Positions 9,707 to 17,260 of a DNA stretch of 64,000 nt are shown here, piece after piece. The position numbers and the translations under genes were made by a program. The stretch spans positions 25,397 through 89,396 of the forward strand of contig JAFYYR010000015.1 of the NCBI GenBank assembly GCA_017557435.1, given 5' to 3'. Origin of the DNA: Pseudobutyrivibrio sp. (lineage in GTDB: Bacteria; Bacillota; Clostridia; Lachnospirales; Lachnospiraceae). The notes under the pieces are model-generated. The model saw nothing but the letters and a program-made list of their open reading frames with translations, made no database searches and was not told the DNA's origin. Positions within the stretch are counted from its first letter, which is position 1, and each line of letters opens with the position of its first letter.

Positions 9707-10945
9707 TCAATAGGTTTCACAAAGGTAGCCATGCACTGTAAATCTCCTCCCCGATGTTGAACAAGTAGAAAGTGTGGTTACCTTATCTTTAGAAGATAGT
9801 TCCTTTCCTATTTCAATATCATCATACGAATGCTTAAGTAACTCACTGATATAATCACCAAACTCATCTGAATCTGAATAAGGCACGCCGTATACCCATG
9901 AGGCTGCATCCGTATCAAAATATGAGAATATCTCATATCTATACTTTTTATCCGCTGTTATAATCTGAAAATACTTATGATCCTGCAGATAGTTATCTTC
10001 TGTCTTATAGAACTTCAAGCTGCCAAACATTGAAAGATTTCTCATGTTGTGGCCATATATCACATTATGACTGTCTGCGAAATTAGGAAGGTTATATCCT
10101 TCCAGGAAAATACTACCTGCTGTAGCCCTGTCTCCGTCCATAGTCATACGTAAGTATTTATCATCATCACCTGAGTATAATATAGGATAGCTTATATCTG
10201 TTCCTTCAACGTATAGCCAACCTATTACATCAGGATTGATAGCCTGAAGCTTCGAAACATCGACATCCATCATATCATACCATTGCTGATTAGTCTCGGA
10301 TATTTTTACATATTTTTCATTTAAATTGTTATATAAGCTATTGGACTTCTGATAACCCATATAAATAAATAGGAAACCAGCCAATGAACCAAACACAATT
10401 ACAAGTCCTGTAAACAAGATAATCTTAGGATTAACCCCTGATTTCTTTTTCTTATCAGATTCATCTGCTGCCTTTTTATTTTTGGACTTATCGCCAGCGC
10501 TTGAAAGAATTGCACCAACTAGTACCATAACAATAGCCACTATCTTGCCTATAGGCTCTGATATAAATGAAGCTACATTTCCCATTAAAGGAAAATATTT
10601 CTCTGTCCTTCCTAATACATTGGTATAGGCCACAGGACTGAAATCAGCAGTTTCATTGGCGTCACCCTTTGTGGTAATAAGCATCTGCTCCTTATCAATA
10701 GACTCAACCCTATGGGTAACCACACTGGCTCCTGACTCAAATGAAATAATATCCCCTTCTGAAATCTCAGAGAAATCCACTGGCTTAACATAAACTATGG
10801 ACCCAACCGGAATAGTCGGCTCCATTGAACCAGATATGACATTGTAGCTCTGGTATCCTATCAATTTAGGAAACACTATAGGCACAAATGCCACAATCAC
10901 AATTATTATTAATATGGTCCCTATTGTTCTTAATATTTTCTCCAT
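9707..10945 (-). CDS. SipW-type signal peptidase I fused to class B sortase
   Basis: One 412-residue polypeptide carrying two enzymes. Residues 1-150 are an ER/SipW-type signal peptidase: TM helix, nucleophile in SGSMEP (Ser40), VTHRV (His78), KGDANE (Asp95) and a second TM (about 133-147). After a Lys-rich linker and a third TM (about 174-197), residues 200-412 are a class B sortase: NPDVIGWLYVEGTDISYPI, YGHNM (His299), TLSTCS (Cys395) and Arg401. All catalytic residues of both halves are visible. I chose the ATG at 10945; an ATG ten codons upstream lies inside the preceding terminator. The neighbours encode SipW-type signal peptides and an NPLTG sorting signal, so the fusion probably matures and anchors its own cluster's proteins. 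Substrate assignment is inferred. Confidence 0.88.
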   Translation of the reverse strand: MEKILRTIGTILIIIVIVAFVPIVFPKLIGYQSYNVISGSMEPTIPVGSIVYVKPVDFSEISEGDIISFESGASVVTHRVESIDKEQMLITTKGDANETADFSPVAYTNVLGRTEKYFPLMGNVASFISEPIGKIVAIVMVLVGAILSSAGDKSKNKKAADESDKKKKSGVNPKIILFTGLVIVFGSLAGFLFIYMGYQKSNSLYNNLNEKYVKISETNQQWYDMMDVDVSKLQAINPDVIGWLYVEGTDISYPILYSGDDDKYLRMTMDGDRATAGSIFLEGYNLPNFADSHNVIYGHNMRNLSMFGSLKFYKTEDNYLQDHKYFQIITADKKYRYEIFSYFDTDAASWVYGVPYSDSDEFGDYISELLKHSYDDIEIGKELSSKDKVTTLSTCSTSGRRFTVHGYLCETY

Positions 10946-10951
10946 AGGCCA

Positions 10952-10960
10952 ATTATAGCA
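10952..10960 (-). promoter_or_regulatory. Extended -10 promoter giving a possibly leaderless transcript
   Basis: TGCTATAAT on the minus strand (10952-10960) is a perfect extended -10. Six bases separate it from the A of the ATG at 10945, so initiation 7 nt downstream would start at the start codon itself. No ribosome site is visible before that ATG. Confidence 0.5.
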
Positions 10961-10961
10961 C

Positions 10962-10990
10962 AAAAAAGCGCCCAACCGAAGTTGAGCGCC
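10962..10990 (-). terminator. Terminator of the pilus/TasA-like operon
   Basis: On the minus strand GCGCTCAAC and GTTGGGCGC form a 9-base-pair stem (one G-T pair) around a TTCG loop, followed by TTTTTTG. It lies 13 bp after the stop at 11003 and separates the operon from the signal peptidase-sortase fusion gene. Confidence 0.85.
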
Positions 10991-11002
10991 ATGTTTTACA
11001 AA

Positions 11003-12106
11003 TTATTCTTTTGTATCCTTTTTCTCTTCTACCTTGGCAATAACAGCTTTGCGCTTGTTGTGTGCAACAAGGAGTGCAATAAGGATTATAACTATTGCAA
11101 CTATTGCAATCATAATTCCAATAATCATATTGCGTTTGAAATTATCTTTTGCAGTCTCGCCGTGCTTTGCTGTATCTGGGTCGTCGATATCGATTACATC
11201 GAGAGGTGTCTGCTCATCTTCAATTGTAGTAGTCTGATCAGCATCTCCACCGTCACCATTGTCCTCACCTGCATCTGCGTCAGCATCATCGCCACCTGCA
11301 TTTGCACCGCCGTTACCACCGGCTGGACGTGTGTTTCTTCCACCATCTACTGTTCTAGTGCCACGGTTTACATACTGATACTCGTAAACTGGCTCTCCAT
11401 AGACTGTGTCTGACACGTAAGTTGTCTCATCAATATGATTAACTTTTCCATTGTACTTAGTGTACTGGAATGTGAATACTGTATTCTCTTTAAGTCCTTC
11501 TGATGCTGTGCGATATAAAGCATCTGGATAATAATTATCAAGATGTCTTGCTGGAACTAAAATAATCTCGCCTAAAGTACCCCAGTAAACATCATCTGGA
11601 GCAAGTGCATTGCCATCAGCATCCACATATTTAACTGTGTAAGGAATTGTAGAGCCTACACCGTAAGCTACAACATAGTCCTCGTCACCCTTTACTGTGC
11701 TATTAAAATTCACAGCTCTATTACCAGCTGCATCCTGTGTAGCCTGAGTAACGATTGTATCTCCACCAGAAACTCTAAGACCACTAATATAATACTTAGT
11801 ATTTCCAGTTTTCGCATTAGGACTAACCTTAATTAATTTATCTACAGAAACATCTATTTCATCTCCGTAGTTAAATCCAGAAATAGTGACCACGTCATCA
11901 TTAACTGATACTTGCTCATCACCATATTTTGCCTTAAGGGAAGCCACGCCATCATCAATAAATGAAGCATCTTCATTGTTACCGATGCGGATATTCACTC
12001 TGTATGTATAGCTTTCAGCCTTTGCAATGTCAGGATTAAGATTTGCAAGAGTAAGCACAAAAACAAATGTAAGGATTAGGCCCAATAATCTCTTAGCTTT
12101 TTTCAT
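11003..12106 (-). CDS. Membrane-anchored surface protein (MucBP-like region)
   Basis: 367 residues. There is a Sec signal peptide (to about residue 31, ending IAKAES), then beta-rich extracellular domains. The segment YTVKYVDADGNALAPD is typical of MucBP-like or Listeria-type repeats. A Gly/Asn/Asp-rich linker and TTIEDEQTPLD come before one TM helix (about 320-345) and a Lys-rich tail. No LPxTG is present. It is the last gene of the operon, immediately after the NPLTG gene (TAG stop next to its ATG, ribosome site GGAGGTGG), so the two are translationally coupled. Function is unknown. It could be a basal or anchoring subunit of the fibres encoded upstream. Confidence 0.7.
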   Translation of the reverse strand: MKKAKRLLGLILTFVFVLTLANLNPDIAKAESYTYRVNIRIGNNEDASFIDDGVASLKAKYGDEQVSVNDDVVTISGFNYGDEIDVSVDKLIKVSPNAKTGNTKYYISGLRVSGGDTIVTQATQDAAGNRAVNFNSTVKGDEDYVVAYGVGSTIPYTVKYVDADGNALAPDDVYWGTLGEIILVPARHLDNYYPDALYRTASEGLKENTVFTFQYTKYNGKVNHIDETTYVSDTVYGEPVYEYQYVNRGTRTVDGGRNTRPAGGNGGANAGGDDADADAGEDNGDGGDADQTTTIEDEQTPLDVIDIDDPDTAKHGETAKDNFKRNMIIGIMIAIVAIVIILIALLVAHNKRKAVIAKVEEKKDTKE

Positions 12107-12922
12107 CTAGGCCACCTCCTCTTCTTTCCTGTCTCTTGTAATGATGAAATACCATAAAATCATCAAAAGACCTGCAAAAAGAGCTATTGCACATAAAACA
12201 AGTGGGAAAAGTGAATCGCCAGTAAGTGGATTGCCGCCATCAAGAGGAATAGAATCATCCTCGATAACAACCACTTCTGTACCACCATCAAGAGTATTAA
12301 CTACTCTCTTTACCACTGTATTATGCTGTTCTTCAGTATCACCTTCTCTAGCTGAATCTGTTGGCTCTGCGCCAAATTTAATCTCAAGCTGAGCAAGTGT
12401 AGACATATAGTTGTTAGTCTGTGAATTACCATCAAGAGTAACTGTAACTGTCACATTTCCTGATTCACCAACTCCAACAGAACCAAGGGAAAAATATGAA
12501 CCCTCATTTCCATTTACCTGATTAAGACCTACAACGGCTGTAGCGTTCTCATCACCACCGATTGTCTCGCTGTCGAAAAGTGGCTGGTCGCTTCCAGAAT
12601 ATGTAATCTTGTATGTATAAGATCCACCTGTTGCTTTAGAGCCCTCTTCCAAAGTCTTAACAACATCAGCGCTCATGTAGAATGTAGCATCTGACTTAGA
12701 TTCATTTATATAATTTACAGTGTACTCAATTGTGTCGCCAGGCATTGTGTCAGAAATAACTGCCTTTGCTGGGTCATAATTTGATTTCATTGAAGAGCCA
12801 GTGTAAGTAACATCCCAAGGCTCTATTTTAAGTGTTTCAGCATGTGCTGTTGTTCCTGCAAAAGCGAAGCCTGCGGTCATCACCATGAGAGCAAGAACTA
12901 TATTCAAATGTAACTTTTTCAT
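12107..12922 (-). CDS. Surface protein with NPLTG class B-like sorting signal
   Basis: 271 residues. A signal peptide (to about 28, THAE) is followed by a beta-sandwich-like region resembling DUF11/TasA-type proteins (GDTIEYTVNYINESKSDATF, GVGESGNVTVTVTL). Near the C-terminus VVIEDDSIPLDGG leads into NPLTGD, a hydrophobic helix and a charged tail (RDRKEEE). NPLTG departs from LPxTG and matches the general NPxTx pattern of class B sortase substrates. The only class B sortase in the window is the fusion protein encoded two genes downstream, so I infer it is the cognate enzyme. It sits between TasA-like genes and a TM-anchored gene in the same operon. Confidence 0.75.
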   Translation of the reverse strand: MKKLHLNIVLALMVMTAGFAFAGTTAHAETLKIEPWDVTYTGSSMKSNYDPAKAVISDTMPGDTIEYTVNYINESKSDATFYMSADVVKTLEEGSKATGGSYTYKITYSGSDQPLFDSETIGGDENATAVVGLNQVNGNEGSYFSLGSVGVGESGNVTVTVTLDGNSQTNNYMSTLAQLEIKFGAEPTDSAREGDTEEQHNTVVKRVVNTLDGGTEVVVIEDDSIPLDGGNPLTGDSLFPLVLCAIALFAGLLMILWYFIITRDRKEEEVA

Positions 12923-12935
12923 TATTCTCTCCTAA

Positions 12936-13736
12936 TTAGTTAACTGCTGCTTCATTTATTGAAGTAATAACACCATTATCATCAACTTCTGCATGAACAC
13001 CCCATGCTCCAAGTATTGCCTCTTTAGCATTGTGTGTCTGAACTGCATCTACTCTGATTTCCACATAAAATGTCTTTCCATTGTACTGGTACTCGTCCAC
13101 AACAACACCAGTCTTATCACCATCAACTGTCTTAACATAAGTAAGAACTTCATTGTCGATTGTGATTGATTTGATAAGGTCATGGGACTCACCATAAGCA
13201 AGTGGCTTAGCTAAGTAATATACAGCTCCTTCACCTGCTTTTTCTGCCTCTGTCTTCTCGTCATCATCCTTATTAGATGTTTCTTCATACCAGCCAGAAG
13301 CAATTTCAAGATCAATAAGCTTTGGATCAAGAATTGTATTCTTGCCATTATCATCCTTCCAGCTCTTTCTGACGTATACTCTAACGTACTCGTCATAGCC
13401 GCCTTCAGATGTATTTACCACTCTAACATTCTCAGCATAAGTCTTACCTACTGTGAAAGGAAGGTCATTGGACTTATCTGCATCATTAGTCTTCATTGCC
13501 TCAGCTATAGATGGAAATGTAAGTGAATCAGCCTCACCATCGCCATTATTAACCACTACATAATCATCACCCTGAAGCTCCTGAAGCTGTACCTCAAGCT
13601 GGGCTGTTGTAAAATCAACCTGCTCCGCTCTGCTTGAGTAAGTAATTGCCGCTCTTGTTGCTCCCACTGAACTACCTGCAACTACAAGCACTCCAACTGC
13701 AAGTATTACAAGAGGATTCTTTACTATCTTTTTCAT
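12936..13736 (-). CDS. TasA/CalY-like protein with SipW-type signal peptide
   Basis: 266 residues. The N-terminus (LVILAVGVLVVAGSSVGA, then TRAAITYSS) matches the SipW-cognate signal peptide class seen before TasA/camelysin-like proteins in clostridia. The mature part contains PFTVGKTYAENVRVVN and EYVRVYVRKSW, the usual beta-strand pattern of this family, in which added domains form extracellular fibres. There is no anchor. It overlaps the preceding gene by one base (TAATG). Its likely processing enzyme is the SipW-type half of the fusion protein at 9707-10945. Fibre formation is inferred from the family. Confidence 0.78.
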   Translation of the reverse strand: MKKIVKNPLVILAVGVLVVAGSSVGATRAAITYSSRAEQVDFTTAQLEVQLQELQGDDYVVVNNGDGEADSLTFPSIAEAMKTNDADKSNDLPFTVGKTYAENVRVVNTSEGGYDEYVRVYVRKSWKDDNGKNTILDPKLIDLEIASGWYEETSNKDDDEKTEAEKAGEGAVYYLAKPLAYGESHDLIKSITIDNEVLTYVKTVDGDKTGVVVDEYQYNGKTFYVEIRVDAVQTHNAKEAILGAWGVHAEVDDNGVITSINEAAVN

Positions 13737-14314
13737 TAGTTCTCACCCTCCTCTTGATTTGTAGTTGTCTCTGTGCCTTCTGTCTCGTTACTTGTTGATT
13801 CAGAGAACTTAGCATCATAGTCGCTGCGACTCATAACTGTCTTAGTCCAATCAACTGACACATTGCCATCAGCATCATAAATAGCAAGTGATGCTTCCTG
13901 AACAATTACTACGTTAAAGCTCTCTTCAACAGCTGTGTTGTCCTTAACCGAAATCTTAAGCTGTAATTCTGGTGCAGTCTCATGAGCCTTAACTACATCC
14001 TTGTAATAGTAGTAGCCATCTTCCTTAAGCTCCCAGCCAGCTGATGTATTAACAGCAACTTCTGCATTATAATTGCTACCGTATACAGCCTTAACTCTGA
14101 TAAACACATCATAATTACCTGTGTTCTCAACCGTAATATGCTTAACCAAACCATCAACAGTCTCATGTGGAGTAAGTCTTGAATCTCCAAGAGAAAGTAT
14201 TACACCACCAGTTGCCTGCTTAGTGTCTGTAAAATATGCCATTGTAGTTTTTACTGACGCCAAACTCACAAGTGCTAGAGCTGCGGCAATCATAAAATAC
14301 TTTTTAAACTTCAT
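13736..14314 (-). CDS. TasA/CalY-like protein with SipW-type signal peptide (short)
   Basis: 192 residues. The signal region ends MAYFTDTKQATG, the classic SipW-dependent signature in which AYFTD follows the hydrophobic core. The body has KHITVENTGNYDVFIRVKAV and a long Glu/Thr-rich tail (ESTSNETEGTETTTN) without any anchor. It begins 3 nt after the stop of the pilin-like gene and shares one base with the next gene, so all are in one operon. Because it is shorter than its neighbour, it may be a minor or initiating subunit, as in TapA/TasA pairs. That is speculative. Confidence 0.78.
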   Translation of the reverse strand: MKFKKYFMIAAALALVSLASVKTTMAYFTDTKQATGGVILSLGDSRLTPHETVDGLVKHITVENTGNYDVFIRVKAVYGSNYNAEVAVNTSAGWELKEDGYYYYKDVVKAHETAPELQLKISVKDNTAVEESFNVVIVQEASLAIYDADGNVSVDWTKTVMSRSDYDAKFSESTSNETEGTETTTNQEEGEN

Positions 14315-14317
14315 ACT

Positions 14318-15388
14318 TTAATTGCCTCCCTCTAAATTGTTTCCTGTGTAGTTATAATTTACAGTAGCAAGTCCATCAACTGTAGTCTCAACTTTTTCAA
14401 ATGTATTTACTACGCTAATTCCACCTTCTTTAAGATGCTCATCATAATCATTTGTAAATTCTACAGTACCTGTCTCTCCAGCCTTTAAATCCTCAATTGT
14501 CTGAGTCTTATTCTCCTCTACATCGATAGTGTAGCTGGCACCTGAATAAACCTCTGTAACAGTGATTGTTGTTCCTGCTGGAACCTTGTCAATAGTAATC
14601 GACTTTGTAAAAGCTCCATCTACATAATTGTCATTTTTATCAAATGTAAGTGTGTAGACGTTGCTAAAAACTGTCTTTTCATCTCTTGTTGCCTCAACAT
14701 CATATATGAAGCTTGCTGTTCCAAGAGAATCATTGAAAGTCTTTAAATTCTTAGTAATAGTAACCTTGCCATATTTAGGCTTAGCTTCTGATTTAAGTAA
14801 AAAGCTTGCATCATACTTCCACTCATCACTGCCAGAACCAAGTGTTATATAGTCACTTGTTGGGGCATATAAAATGTATGATGTAAATGTATAGTTAAAA
14901 TCATTGTCAGAACAATCCTGTGGAACAAAAAGGTAAATACCTGCGCCATTTGCTATAGTAGCTGTAGCATTTGTAAGGCCATCCTTTGTCTTAGTAGCTT
15001 TAATTGTATCAGTAGGCTTAACTGCATCTGATTGTGCAACTGGCTTTACCTTTTCTACTATCTTAGTTTTAACTTCCTCTTCAGAAGTCTTATTTGTTAA
15101 AACTGAAAGGTCTGCGCCACTGTTTGCAAAGTCAGCAGTCAATCCCTTGATATTGCCGCTTTCATCAAGCTCTGCGATTTTATATAAATCAATGACTATC
15201 TCGCCCTCAAAGCTTGTGGCAAACTGAGAATTATCTCCTGCACCAATGGCAGCAGATATATGAACATCTGCAGTCAAATCAATATGACCAGCAGCATTTA
15301 CTCGATAGGCTCCAAACGAAGACGCAAGTGTAACTACTGTCGCAGCGATCGCTATAAGTTTTTTTCTACTAAACCCTAAATTTTTCAC
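14318..15388 (-). CDS. Pilin-like protein lacking a cell-wall anchor
   Basis: 356 residues. A signal peptide ends at about 32 (RVNAAG). The N-terminal domain contains ATATIANGAGIYLFVPQD and resembles pilin N-domains. The second domain (GKVTITKNLKTFNDSLGTASF ... TVTEVYSGASYT ... VEFTNDYD) is the streptococcal-pilin isopeptide-linkage type, with the expected Lys in TITK and Glu in TVTE. The C-terminus stops at NYNYTGNNLEGGN with no sorting motif, no hydrophobic helix and no charged tail. That is unusual for a gene placed directly after two class C sortases. Its start overlaps the preceding sortase stop by 4 bp. It could be a secreted pilus cap or ligand-binding subunit. Confidence 0.75.
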   Translation of the reverse strand: MKNLGFSRKKLIAIAATVVTLASSFGAYRVNAAGHIDLTADVHISAAIGAGDNSQFATSFEGEIVIDLYKIAELDESGNIKGLTADFANSGADLSVLTNKTSEEEVKTKIVEKVKPVAQSDAVKPTDTIKATKTKDGLTNATATIANGAGIYLFVPQDCSDNDFNYTFTSYILYAPTSDYITLGSGSDEWKYDASFLLKSEAKPKYGKVTITKNLKTFNDSLGTASFIYDVEATRDEKTVFSNVYTLTFDKNDNYVDGAFTKSITIDKVPAGTTITVTEVYSGASYTIDVEENKTQTIEDLKAGETGTVEFTNDYDEHLKEGGISVVNTFEKVETTVDGLATVNYNYTGNNLEGGN

Positions 15389-16287
15389 TGAGCTCTCCCT
15401 TCAGCTTTCTTATTACTCTTTTTGAATAACTTTCGAATTATAAGAATAAGAATAATTGCAACGATTAAACCAGCTATGCCGATAATCACGTAATAATTCT
15501 TAACAGTTTCTACAACAGCCTCGGCACCCTTTGGAGGTTCATCCTCTCCTAAGTATTCAACTCTTGTGCCTCTAACTAAAAGTCTGTGGGTGTTAACACC
15601 ATATGGTGTACATGTAAACAAAGTAACGTAATCTTTGCCAGGCTCCACTTTCATTGCTTCAGCAAGAGTATTAATATCCTCTGCTGGTATTGCCTCCGAA
15701 ATCTCGTCTACCTGATAGGCAAGTGTTTCATCTAAAACATGGATGTAAAACTTGTCTCCAACCTGAAGCTGGTCAATATTTGTAAATAGCTCTGCACTAG
15801 GCAAGCCTCTATGACCAACTATTACTGAATGTGTACTCTCGCCTCCAATTGGAAGTGCTGTACCATTCATATGTCCAACTGCCGTCTGGATGTACTCATC
15901 AAAAGTACCATGCATAATGGACAACTTAACTTTTATTTTTGGAATGGACAAATAGCCCATAACTCCATCGCCATTAATATTTAAAACTGAAAAGTACTCT
16001 GAATTCAAAAACTCTTCAGTTGGTTTAACTGCATTTCCATCAGCAGCTGCTCCAAATGCATCTGTGCCAATGGCGTTTTCAGTAATATTTGCATTAAATG
16101 CCCTAGCAGCATCCCAGTAAGCGGAATAATCTTCCTCAGTCATCTGGCTGAGAGAATCCTCATACTCACGGATAACAGTGCTCTGCACATAATTGTTCCA
16201 TTCGTTTGAAATGGTTGGATAAGCTAAAAATCCCACGCCAACGATGAATAATAAAATTACAAAAAACCTAACTAATTTCTGTTTCAC
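15385..16287 (-). CDS. srtC: Class C (pilus-type) sortase
   Basis: 300 residues. There is an N-terminal TM helix (about 7-25) and a long lid-containing region. The catalytic motifs are VGHRGLPSA (His), TLFTCTPYG (Cys) and RLLVRG (Arg), followed by a C-terminal TM helix and a basic tail. That two-TM topology and the HRGLPSA/TPYG signature mark class C sortases, which join pilin subunits through isopeptide bonds. It overlaps the neighbouring sortase gene by 4 bp (ATGA). Because two class C enzymes follow the major pilin, they probably split polymerisation of the LPFTG backbone and incorporation of the LPETG adhesin. Confidence 0.92.
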   Translation of the reverse strand: MKQKLVRFFVILLFIVGVGFLAYPTISNEWNNYVQSTVIREYEDSLSQMTEEDYSAYWDAARAFNANITENAIGTDAFGAAADGNAVKPTEEFLNSEYFSVLNINGDGVMGYLSIPKIKVKLSIMHGTFDEYIQTAVGHMNGTALPIGGESTHSVIVGHRGLPSAELFTNIDQLQVGDKFYIHVLDETLAYQVDEISEAIPAEDINTLAEAMKVEPGKDYVTLFTCTPYGVNTHRLLVRGTRVEYLGEDEPPKGAEAVVETVKNYYVIIGIAGLIVAIILILIIRKLFKKSNKKAEGRAQ

Positions 16288-17159
16288 GCCTGTTCCTTTT
16301 TTGTGCGCTTTCTGTCATATAAGTAAAGTAAAAGAATAAATGCACCTACAATTGCAAGTCCTACAATTACCCATAAAAGATAATTAGTGTGAAGACTTAC
16401 TGCTCCAAAAGTAGGAGTCTTAGCATCTGCAAGAAGTGTTGGTGTATACTCTACTCTGTGACCTGTAACCATAAGTCTCTCAGTATTTACACCGTATGGT
16501 GTACATGTAATAAGAGTACATAGGTCCTTGCCTGGCTGAACTGCAAGTAGGCTAGTATCATCAGGCTCAACCACTTCAATATTATCTACTTCATAAGCAT
16601 AGTACTCGCCCATGATGATAATGAAGAAATCCTCGCCAACCTCCACCTTATCAAGATCTGTAAAAAGTGTGGCACTTGGCAGACCTCTGTGAGCACTAAG
16701 TACTGAATGTGTATCAGGACCTCCTATTGGAAGTGAACTTCCCTCTAGATGTCCTACACCGATTTGAAGCACATCATCATTTGTTGTATGGAAAATAGGA
16801 AGCTTTACATTGATACTAGGTATCTGAATGTATCCCATTATTCCGTCATCATTTGCATTTAAAATGCTCATATAATTGCTATCTACGCCATTGGCCTCCG
16901 CCTCTGCAAAGGAATCTGGCAAGATACTTGGAAGTAATTCCTCGTTGTATACAGTTGCTCTATCAAGCTCAGCTTGTACATCAAGGGTTCCTTCCTGGAT
17001 TGCTGCCTCGACTGTTGCCTCATAATCTTTAACAAGTGTAGCTTGTACGTGATTATTCCATGCGTTGGCAACTAGCGGGTACACCAGCAAGGACAAACCA
17101 GCAAGCATGAGAGCGCCGATGGCTATAGTCTTATAGTATTTTAGAAAAAATGCCTTCAT
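16284..17159 (-). CDS. srtC: Class C (pilus-type) sortase
   Basis: About 291 residues from an ATG at 17159 that has GGAGAGG 8 nt upstream; an in-frame ATG ten codons earlier lacks such a site. Motifs are SAHRGLPSA (His), TLITCTPYG (Cys) and RLMVTG (Arg), with TM helices at both ends and a Lys/Arg tail. It is clearly paralogous to the next sortase. It follows the major pilin gene after a stable hairpin that may reduce sortase expression relative to pilin. Confidence 0.92.
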   Translation of the reverse strand: MKAFFLKYYKTIAIGALMLAGLSLLVYPLVANAWNNHVQATLVKDYEATVEAAIQEGTLDVQAELDRATVYNEELLPSILPDSFAEAEANGVDSNYMSILNANDDGIMGYIQIPSINVKLPIFHTTNDDVLQIGVGHLEGSSLPIGGPDTHSVLSAHRGLPSATLFTDLDKVEVGEDFFIIIMGEYYAYEVDNIEVVEPDDTSLLAVQPGKDLCTLITCTPYGVNTERLMVTGHRVEYTPTLLADAKTPTFGAVSLHTNYLLWVIVGLAIVGAFILLLYLYDRKRTKKEQA

Positions 17160-17187
17160 TATTGCTGTCCTCTCCTTGGTGCTGTAC

Positions 17188-17209
17188 ACCCTGGCATAGA
17201 CGCCAGGGT
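17188..17209 (-). other. Intercistronic hairpin between major pilin and sortase genes
   Basis: ACCCTGGC (17188-17195) and GCCAGGGT (17202-17209) form a perfect 8-bp stem with a 6-nt loop. No T-run follows, so it may be an mRNA processing or stability element that sets pilin above sortase expression. Confidence 0.5.
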
Positions 17210-17260
17210 TGCACCAATTATATTTATCTAAGTACCAGTTAGATTAAATATCAGTTCTAA

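Noticed and set aside
10961-10975. ATG at 10975 as start of the peptidase-sortase fusion
   Set aside because: It lies within the preceding terminator and upstream of the -10; the ten extra residues are not signal-like, so the ATG at 10945 is preferred.
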